From Pseudomonas sp. NFR16 (GTDB lineage Bacteria; Pseudomonadota; Gammaproteobacteria; Pseudomonadales; Pseudomonadaceae), in assembly GCF_900108875.1 (NCBI RefSeq), contig NZ_FNYJ01000001.1, positions 930,001 to 994,000 of the forward strand: a stretch of 64,000 nucleotides of DNA, read 5' to 3'. The notes under the pieces were generated by a model. It saw only the letters and a list, made by a program, of their open reading frames with translations. It searched no databases and had not been told where the DNA came from. Both the position numbers and the translations under genes were made by a program. Shown in pieces: positions 57,819 to 64,000 of the stretch. Each line of letters opens with the position of its first letter. Position 1 is the first letter of the stretch.

Positions 57819-58466
57819 TCAACCGCGTGCGGCGTTGACGATGAATTCCTGATAACCGGAGAGGATCACGTAGATCGCGAAGTAGCAGAAGATCGCCGCC
57901 GAGACCCAGTAGGAATAGCGCAGCAGCTTGTCGCCCAGCAGGCGACCGCCGTGACTGGCGGCAAAACAGATGAACACGCACCAGGCCACGCCCGCGAAGA
58001 AAAAGCCGAGCAGGAACAGCGTCGTGCTCAGGGTGCCATGCCCGCCCGCGCGGGAGATCAGCGTGCCGCCCACGGCCGCGAACCAGAGAATCGCGGTGGG
58101 TGAAGACACGGCCAGGAACACCCCGCGGGAAAACTCCCGCAGACCCGAGCGGGCATTTTCTTCGCCCGCCATGGCGAGGCTGGCGTGACTGCTCAGCGCC
58201 GCAACGACCATTTTCACGGCAAAGCCGACGAGGATCGCCGAGCCGCCCAGCCACAATCCCCAACGTACCCATTCGTATTGCAGCAGAACGGTCATCCCGG
58301 CCATGGCCAGCACGGCATAAAACAGGTCACCGAAGCACGACCCCAATCCCAGCCAGAAGCCTTGCAAATAGCCGCGCTGCATCGCCAGCGTGATCATCGC
58401 GATATTCGCCACGCCGATGTCCAGGCACAAGGAAAGGCTCAGTAAAAAGCCGCTGGTGAACTCCAT
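57819..58466 (-). CDS. LysE-family translocator
   Basis: A 215-residue membrane protein with about six helices. It has LysE/RhtB features: an N-terminal helix with LGLGSCFGDLFYAVLAMAG and the FLAVSSPTAILWFAAVGGTLIS segment, the Asn/Pro-containing motif of the family. Such proteins export amino acids or related metabolites. The substrate is unknown. It is a single gene between treS and the first AhpD-like gene. Confidence 0.85.
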   Translation of the reverse strand: MEFTSGFLLSLSLCLDIGVANIAMITLAMQRGYLQGFWLGLGSCFGDLFYAVLAMAGMTVLLQYEWVRWGLWLGGSAILVGFAVKMVVAALSSHASLAMAGEENARSGLREFSRGVFLAVSSPTAILWFAAVGGTLISRAGGHGTLSTTLFLLGFFFAGVAWCVFICFAASHGGRLLGDKLLRYSYWVSAAIFCYFAIYVILSGYQEFIVNAARG

Positions 58467-58592
58467 GTCTGTCGGTCCTTCAATCCGGTTAACGATGCGT
58501 TACAAAAAACAGCGCGCAGGATAACGGGATCGCAGGGTTTTGCCGATGGCCGAGAGGCAAACATGTCGAAAGGGTCAGTTTTTTGCCCGCCG

Positions 58593-59033
58593 TCACGGCG
58601 ACGGCTGTTTGCGAAACGCAATTGCCATGCGGTTCCAGCAATTGACGGTGGCGATGCCCACCGTCAGGTCCACGACTTCGCGGGGCGAGAAATGCGCGCG
58701 AAGCTGCGCGTACACAGCATCGGATGGCTCAGGACGTTCGAGCAGCGTCACCGATTCACACCACGCCAGCGCCATGCGCTCGCGCTCACTGAACAATGTC
58801 GATGTGCGCCAGACCATCAGACCATGAAGGCGCCGGTCGCTTTCGCCCTGTCGGCGCGCTTCGGTCGCGTGCAGGTCGGCGCAGAACGCGCAGTCGTTGA
58901 GCTGGGAGACGCGCAGTTTGATCAGCTCCATGAGGGGCTTGTCGATACACAAGTCGAAGTTCGCCGCTTCGAGCAGCATGAGCGCCTTGAGGGCATCGGG
59001 GGATGCGGTGTAATAGTCGAGCCGTGGCTGCAC
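58593..59033 (-). CDS. AhpD-like carboxymuconolactone-decarboxylase-family protein (active-site intact)
   Basis: A 146-residue protein of the CMD/AhpD fold. The reactive motif C48-A-F-C51 with H55 (NDCAFCADLH) is intact, so peroxidase- or disulfide-type redox activity is plausible. The chosen GTG start (59033) has GAGGA seven bases upstream and gives the common family N-terminus QPRLDYYTASPDALKA. It is divergent from a MocR-type regulator whose other neighbour is a second family member. Confidence 0.85.
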   Translation of the reverse strand: MQPRLDYYTASPDALKALMLLEAANFDLCIDKPLMELIKLRVSQLNDCAFCADLHATEARRQGESDRRLHGLMVWRTSTLFSERERMALAWCESVTLLERPEPSDAVYAQLRAHFSPREVVDLTVGIATVNCWNRMAIAFRKQPSP

Positions 59034-59121
59034 TGAAAATTCCTCAACGACGCACATGCACGCTTGCATGCTGGGCCCAATGCCGCTTTCAGGCGATAGC
59101 CAATACGGCGTAATAGCGCCG

Positions 59122-59141
59122 GACCAATTGGCAGACCAATT
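59122..59141 (+). promoter_or_regulatory. Direct repeat GACCAATT-N4-GACCAATT, candidate MocR operator
   Basis: Two identical 8-base units, 12 bases apart, lie in the 204-base spacer between the AhpD-like gene and the MocR gene. MocR regulators such as GabR, PdxR and TauR bind direct repeats, so this is the best operator candidate. Confidence 0.5.
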
Positions 59142-59237
59142 CGCGGTTTTTTCCGCACGCAGCTGTACCGCCGCCTGGGCCGCTGGCTAGAATTTGTGAT
59201 CGTGCATCGTCGCCGGTCATGGCGCTCAGGGGTTTAC

Positions 59238-60719
59238 GTGGAACTTCATATCGTCATCCAGGGCCGCAAGGATCTGGCGAATCAAGTATATGAACAGCTG
59301 CGCGACAGCATCGAATCCGGCCGCCTGGCCGCGGGTGTGCAGCTGCCACCCAGCCGTTTGCTGGCCGCCCAGCTGGGCCTGTCGCGCAAGACCATTTCCG
59401 ACACTTACAGCCGGCTCACGTACGAGAATTATCTGGTGGGCAAGGTCGGCAGCGGCACGTTCGTCAACACCCTCACCACGCCCCGCCCGCGCCCGCAGCA
59501 GGTGTCGGATCTGGCCAGTATCGAGGTGGTGAACAAATGGCAGAACATCGTCCTGCCACTGCGCCACCCGACGCTGGAAGGCACGCTGCGCTGCGACTTC
59601 ATCGGCGGCGCGACGGCCAAGACGCAATTCCCCCATGACGAGTGGCGCCGCTGCACCCACTACGCGCTGCGCCAGATGACAGGCGCTCGCGGGTTCTACA
59701 GCCTGCCCGAGGGACTGGCCGCCCTGCGCAGCGCCATCGCCGGCCACATCGCGTTCGCTCGCGGGGTCAAATGCGTGGCCGACGATCTGGTGGTGTGCAA
59801 CGGCGCGCAGCAGGCGCTGGACCTCATCGCCCGGGTTTTGATCGCGCCCGGCTGCACCGTTGCCGTGGAAGACCCCGGTTACACCCCGGCCCGCCTGCTG
59901 TTTGCCGCGCAAGGCGCTGACGTTGCCAGTGTGCCGGTCGACAGCGAAGGCATTATCGTCGACGAAATCCCCGACAACGCTCACGCCATCTACGTCACGC
60001 CGTCCCATCAGATGCCGCTGGGCATGCCAATGAGCGTGGCCCGTCGACAGGCGTTGCTGGACAAGGCGCGGCGGATCGGCGCGATCATCATCGAGGATGA
60101 TTACGACAGCGAATTCCGCTATGAAGGCCGGCCCACCGACTCCTTGCAAAGCATGGACGAGCACGGCGTGGTGGCGTATGTCGGCACGTTTTCCAAAACG
60201 CTTTTGCCGGAGCTGCGCCTGGGTTACGCGGTGCTTCCCCAGGCGATCCGCGAGGCGGTGATCAAGGCCAAGCAACTGACCGACTGGCACACCAGCACGC
60301 TGCCACAATGGGCGCTGACCAAATTCATCAGCGAAGGCTTGCTGAACAAGCACATTCGCCGCAGCCACAGCATTTACGCCGGCCGCCGCGAGCGGATCCT
60401 GGCGCGGCTGGCCGGCGACCTGTCGCCCTGGATGGAGGCGATTCCAAGCACGGCAGGTTTCCACATGGCGGTGATGTTCAAGGTGCCGATCAATCTGGCC
60501 TTGCTGGTCGAGCTGGCGCGCAAGGTCGAGGTGGGTCTGTACCCTCTGCGGGGCTTTTACTGCGACGTCGCGCCACGGGACGGGCTGATCGTCGGCTTCG
60601 GCGCCATCGAGACGCTGGACATCGATCCGGCGCTGGACCGGGTACGCGATCTGCTGCTCCAGCTCGACGGCCAGGACCGGGCGCTGCCGCCACGCGGCGG
60701 GCTCAACGACGCAGGCTGA
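59238..60719 (+). CDS. MocR/PdxR-like PLP-dependent transcriptional regulator
   Basis: A 493-residue fusion. A GntR winged helix occupies about residues 8-75 (LANQVYEQLRDSIESGRLAAG, LPPSRLLAAQLGLSRKTISDTY). A fold-type-I aminotransferase domain follows, with the PLP lysine in YVGTFSKTLLPE and the phosphate-binding GARGFYSLPEG region. The GTG start (59238) has AGGGG five bases upstream. MocR proteins sense PLP together with an amine or amino acid. It lies between two AhpD-like genes, and its 3' end overlaps the second by 17 bases, so both are likely targets. Confidence 0.9.
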   Translation: MELHIVIQGRKDLANQVYEQLRDSIESGRLAAGVQLPPSRLLAAQLGLSRKTISDTYSRLTYENYLVGKVGSGTFVNTLTTPRPRPQQVSDLASIEVVNKWQNIVLPLRHPTLEGTLRCDFIGGATAKTQFPHDEWRRCTHYALRQMTGARGFYSLPEGLAALRSAIAGHIAFARGVKCVADDLVVCNGAQQALDLIARVLIAPGCTVAVEDPGYTPARLLFAAQGADVASVPVDSEGIIVDEIPDNAHAIYVTPSHQMPLGMPMSVARRQALLDKARRIGAIIIEDDYDSEFRYEGRPTDSLQSMDEHGVVAYVGTFSKTLLPELRLGYAVLPQAIREAVIKAKQLTDWHTSTLPQWALTKFISEGLLNKHIRRSHSIYAGRRERILARLAGDLSPWMEAIPSTAGFHMAVMFKVPINLALLVELARKVEVGLYPLRGFYCDVAPRDGLIVGFGAIETLDIDPALDRVRDLLLQLDGQDRALPPRGGLNDAG

Positions 60720-61131
60720 CGCTCAGCCGGTTCACGCTGTTGATCGTGGCGATCAGCAGGGTCAGGTCGACGCGCTCGCTCTCACTGAAGTACTCGCAGA
60801 GCCAGGCATAGTCCGCGTCAGGCGCATGGGTGGAAGTGATCCGCGTGACACTTTCACTCCAATTCAACGCAGCCCGTTCGCGCGCGTCGAACAACGGCGA
60901 GTCTCGCCAGACCGGCACGGCGTACAGCCTGCGCTCGGACTCTCCCTGCAGACAGGCATCCTGACTGTAGCGCTCGACCGAGCCGGCGCAGCCATTGAGC
61001 TGCGACACCCGCAGTTTGACCAGCAGCATCAGCGAGGGCGCCAGAGGCAAGCGATTGACCGCCTGTTCCAGCGCCTGCATCGCTTTGATAGCACCCGGTG
61101 ACGCCTGATGAACATCCAGTGAAGACCTCAT
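60703..61131 (-). CDS. AhpD-like carboxymuconolactone-decarboxylase-family protein (active site lost)
   Basis: A 142-residue paralogue of the 58593-59033 product, with the same core (LLVKLRVSQLNGC). The reactive site is changed: Cys48 remains, but the second Cys is Ser51 and the His is Tyr55. The CxxC-H redox centre is therefore gone and a catalytic AhpD role is unlikely. The start is taken at ATG 61131, which aligns with the paralogue; a GTG at 61227 would add 32 residues of no recognised family. The reading frame is intact, with no sign of decay beyond the active site. Confidence 0.78.
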   Translation of the reverse strand: MRSSLDVHQASPGAIKAMQALEQAVNRLPLAPSLMLLVKLRVSQLNGCAGSVERYSQDACLQGESERRLYAVPVWRDSPLFDARERAALNWSESVTRITSTHAPDADYAWLCEYFSESERVDLTLLIATINSVNRLSVSLRR

Positions 61132-61321
61132 GGCCAGATTCGCATCCGAAAACAGGCGCTCAAAGTAGGCCTGCGACCAAGGTGCTCCCAATAGCCAATC
61201 TGCCGGAAGATCGTCAGGCCATTGCACGCCGCCAGTGCATGGGATGGAACTTCTGTCGCCCTCACCTGCCGACTACACAGGCGCCGGACAAACCGTCCGC
61301 AACAAAATGGAGGGCCATTCA

Positions 61322-62428
61322 ATGCCAGATTCAAACGGCAAAATCCGCTACGCAGTCGTCGCCGGGGGCTGGATTTCCCAAGGCGCGTTCATGCCGGGGC
61401 TGGAGCAAACCGACAACTCGGTAATGACCGCGCTGGTGACCGGCGACCCCGTGAAGGCCGACGAGCTTGCCGCACTGTATGACCTCAAGAGTTATCACTA
61501 CGACGAATTCGACACGCTGCTGCGCTCTGGTGAGATCGACGCGATCTACCTCGCCACGCCCAACTTCCGTCATCGCGAATTCGCCGTCCCTGCGCTTGAA
61601 GCCGGCATTCATGTGCTGTTGGAGAAGCCCATGGCGGCCAACGAGGAAGACTGCCTGGCCATCGCCGAAGCGGCGAAACGCTCCGGCGCGAAACTGATGG
61701 TCGCCTACCGCCTGCATTTCGAGCCGGGCACTGTGGAGATGGTCCATCGTGTACGCGCTGGCGAGATTGGCGAGCCTCGGTTGTTCACCGCAACGTTCGC
61801 GCAGACCACCGATCCGGCCAACCACCGGATGCAGAGCGGCTTCGACGCAGGCCCGGTGGCAGACATGGGGCCTTATCCGATCAACGCGGTTCGTAACCTG
61901 TTCGCCGCCGAGCCGCTGGAAGTGCACGCGGTCGGCATCAAGACGCCGGGACGTGAAATCAACACGTACGACACCGTCAACGTGACGTTGCGTTTCGCGC
62001 AGGAACGTCTGGCCACCTTCACCGTCAGCTACAGCTTGCCGGCCACCGAACGCTTCCAGTTGATCGGCACAGGCGGCGAGTTCGAAGCCTCACCTTGCTT
62101 CGGCTTCGGCGAAGGTGTGGCAATCAGTTATCGCGCGATCATCGACGGCAAGACCACCGAGCACAGCCATCCGGTTGTGGATCAGTTCGGTGGCGAAACC
62201 CAGTACTTCTCCGACTGCATCCTTCAGGACCGTGAACCCGAGCCGGACGGCGACGAAGGTTGGCGGGACGTGCGAGTGGTGGAAGCGGTCGAGCGGGCGC
62301 TGAAAACTGGCCAGCCGCAAAAGCTTGAGCCCCTGCCGGATCGGCCAGGCATCAGCATTGAGCAGGCGCGCCGACTGCCGCTGGCGAAGGTGCCGCCTTA
62401 CATCAATACCGACGAGCCCAACGCCTGA
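61322..62428 (+). CDS. Gfo/Idh/MocA-family oxidoreductase
   Basis: A 368-residue NAD(P)-dependent sugar/polyol-type dehydrogenase. The N-terminal Rossmann fold lacks the strict GxGxxG and reads VAGGWISQGAF. The family EKP motif (VLLEKPMA) with the catalytic Lys is present, and the C-terminal alpha/beta sheet has GPVADMGPYPINAVRN. ATG 61322 has GGAGG eight bases upstream. It is divergent from the second AhpD-like gene, with the aldehyde dehydrogenase gene downstream. Substrate unknown; members oxidise sugars, inositols or related cyclic polyols. Confidence 0.87.
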   Translation: MPDSNGKIRYAVVAGGWISQGAFMPGLEQTDNSVMTALVTGDPVKADELAALYDLKSYHYDEFDTLLRSGEIDAIYLATPNFRHREFAVPALEAGIHVLLEKPMAANEEDCLAIAEAAKRSGAKLMVAYRLHFEPGTVEMVHRVRAGEIGEPRLFTATFAQTTDPANHRMQSGFDAGPVADMGPYPINAVRNLFAAEPLEVHAVGIKTPGREINTYDTVNVTLRFAQERLATFTVSYSLPATERFQLIGTGGEFEASPCFGFGEGVAISYRAIIDGKTTEHSHPVVDQFGGETQYFSDCILQDREPEPDGDEGWRDVRVVEAVERALKTGQPQKLEPLPDRPGISIEQARRLPLAKVPPYINTDEPNA

Positions 62429-62699
62429 GACGGCGGTTGTCTGTCTGGTTGGGCTGCTGCTGGCAAGCGCGGGTCGTGCTTGCCAGCAATCTTTGCCTGC
62501 GCCATCGCTTAGCGATCAGTACCTGGCGATTTGACTCGCTGCGCCCTCGCGCCTTGCGGGTAAAAAAATGCAGTTGTATGATGACTGTCAACTTTTGATA
62601 AGCCTTCGGCGTTATCGTCGCGATGCTTCATGCAATCCCGAATTCCTCGTCAGGCGTCAACGCCTGATCGATTCGTCCCAAAAATAACAGGAGAAGCAG

Positions 62700-64000
62700 A
62701 TGCCTAACGTTCTCGGCCAGAACTTCATCGGCGGCGCCCGCAGCGGCCTCGGCGAAGCACGCCACAAAAGCCTCGATGCCACGACTGGCGAAGCCCTGCC
62801 CTATGCATTCCACCAGGCCACTGACGCGGAAATCGACGCTGCCGCGCTGGCCGCTAAAGAAGCCTTCCTTGAATACCGTCAACTGAGCCCGGCACGCCGC
62901 GCTGAATTCCTCGACGCCATCGCCGATGAACTCGACGCGCTGGGCGATGATTTCGTTGCGCTGGTGTGCCAGGAGACTGCGCTGCCGGCCGGTCGTATCC
63001 AGGGTGAGCGCGGTCGTACCAGCGGCCAGATGCGACTGTTCGCCAAAGTCCTGCGCCGCGGCGACTTCCTTGGTGCACGTATCGACCAGGCGCTGCCTGA
63101 GCGTAAACCGCTGCCACGCGTGGATCTGCGTCAGTACCGCATCGGCGTCGGCCCAATCGCGGTGTTCGGTGCGAGCAACTTCCCGCTGGCCTTCTCCACC
63201 GCAGGCGGCGACACCGCGTCGGCACTCGCCGCTGGCTGCCCGGTCGTGGTCAAGGCTCACAGCGGCCATATGGCCACCGCTGACCTGGTCGGCCAGGCCA
63301 TCGTCCGTGCCGCCGAAAAAACCGGCATGCCAAAAGGCGTGTTCAACATGATCTTCGGCAGCGGCGTGGGTGAAGGTCTGGTCAAGCATCCAGCCATTCA
63401 AGGCGTCGGCTTCACCGGTTCGCTGCACGGCGGTAACGCCCTGTGCAAACTGGCCGCCGAGCGTCCACAGCCGATTCCGGTGTTCGCTGAAATGTCCAGC
63501 ATCAACCCGGTCGTGCTGCTGCCGGGCGCGCTGACGGCTCGCGGCGCTGCGATCGCTGGCGAACTGGCGGCTTCGGTGGTGATGGGTGCGGGTCAGTTCT
63601 GCACCAACCCGGGCGTCGTGATCGGCATCCGTTCCCCTGCCCTGACCGCGTTCACCGAACAGCTGAAAGAGCACATGGGTGGCCAGGCGCCGCAGACCAT
63701 GCTTAACGAAGGCGGCCTGCGCAGCTACAGCAAAGGCGTGCAGAAACTGTTGGCACACCCGAGCGTGACGCACCTGGCGGGCAAACCGCAGGAAGGCAAA
63801 CAGGCTCAGGCCCAGCTGTTCAAGGCTGATGTCAGCATGCTGCTCAACGGCGATGAGCTGTTGCAGGAAGAAGTGTTCGGTCCGACCACGCTGTTGATCG
63901 AAGTCGCGGACGATGCCGAGCTGAAAGCCGCACTGCAGGCCCTGCGCGGCCAGTTGACCGCGACCCTGATAGGCGAAACCGCTGACCTGCAGAAATATCA
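62700..64000 (+). CDS. Alpha-ketoglutaric-semialdehyde (2,5-dioxovalerate) dehydrogenase, partial at right edge
   Basis: Aldehyde dehydrogenase; 433 residues are visible and the stop lies outside the window. Catalytic Cys301 is in GAGQFCTNPG and the general base E264 in VFAEMSS. The cofactor region is FGASNFPLAFSTAGGDTASA, typical of the KGSADH branch that makes 2-oxoglutarate at the end of sugar-acid (arabinose, galactarate, glucarate) or hydroxyproline breakdown. AGGAG is in place before ATG 62700. The next genes, beyond the window, would show which pathway it serves. Confidence 0.88.
   Translation, partial: MPNVLGQNFIGGARSGLGEARHKSLDATTGEALPYAFHQATDAEIDAAALAAKEAFLEYRQLSPARRAEFLDAIADELDALGDDFVALVCQETALPAGRIQGERGRTSGQMRLFAKVLRRGDFLGARIDQALPERKPLPRVDLRQYRIGVGPIAVFGASNFPLAFSTAGGDTASALAAGCPVVVKAHSGHMATADLVGQAIVRAAEKTGMPKGVFNMIFGSGVGEGLVKHPAIQGVGFTGSLHGGNALCKLAAERPQPIPVFAEMSSINPVVLLPGALTARGAAIAGELAASVVMGAGQFCTNPGVVIGIRSPALTAFTEQLKEHMGGQAPQTMLNEGGLRSYSKGVQKLLAHPSVTHLAGKPQEGKQAQAQLFKADVSMLLNGDELLQEEVFGPTTLLIEVADDAELKAALQALRGQLTATLIGETADLQKY

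Noticed and set aside
62628..63773. Minus-strand open frame opposite the aldehyde dehydrogenase
   Set aside because: The true gene runs off the right edge on the plus strand with catalytic Cys and Glu in place.

Overview
The window is a stretch of a Pseudomonas chromosome, most likely from the fluorescens/syringae lineage. It is GC-rich and densely coded, with REP elements of the type 'taggaccggctt..agccggga' in several intergenic spaces. The gene families are typical of the genus: PctA-like amino-acid chemoreceptor, periplasmic gluconate oxidation, 689-residue TreS, SelD-SelU, AEC and LysE carriers. I see no rRNA, tRNA, CRISPR array, prophage or insertion sequence. Genes run off both edges: phnE on the left and an aldehyde dehydrogenase on the right.

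Layout. 1-2650: phnCDE phosphonate importer (minus strand) preceded by a tandem Pho-box-like array. 2876-7388: siderophore-esterase-like hydrolase, dCache chemoreceptor, VOC protein and divergent LysR regulator. 7611-15008: a seven-gene minus-strand cluster, RpiR/SIS regulator-ddpX-ddpABCDF, for D-Ala-D-Ala import and cleavage, with a perfect palindrome upstream. 15369-19188: pyruvate:quinone oxidoreductase (poxB) and a stand-alone PBP2 paralogue. 19873-24981: three-subunit membrane gluconate dehydrogenase followed by an exported gluconolactonase-like protein. 25140-27110: azoreductase, HxlR regulator and QorB quinone reductase. 27276-34609: two RcnB-like periplasmic proteins, AEC carrier, SDR/LysR pair, serine hydrolase, ilvE and an HDOD protein. 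34817-36814: Sir2 deacylase and a DUF2817 metallopeptidase.

38040-48755 is the most distinctive segment. A dedicated tonB-exbB-exbD set and a TonB-dependent receptor are followed by a complete Yej-type peptide ABC importer (binding protein, two permeases, double ATPase). Together these genes could carry one class of peptide-like ligand from the outer surface to the cytoplasm. A terminator-like hairpin sits between the receptor and the importer genes.

48950-64000: ArsP-like permease, a 232-bp tandem repeat block, selD-selU, a second repeat block, a lipoprotein, an MFS carrier, treS, a LysE-type exporter, and a MocR regulator between two AhpD-like genes, one of which has lost its catalytic Cys and His. 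Last come a Gfo/Idh/MocA oxidoreductase and a ketoglutaric-semialdehyde-type dehydrogenase.

Starts were chosen by Shine-Dalgarno spacing and family N-termini, so several differ from the longest possible open frame. All functional names are from reading the translated proteins; no database search was run.
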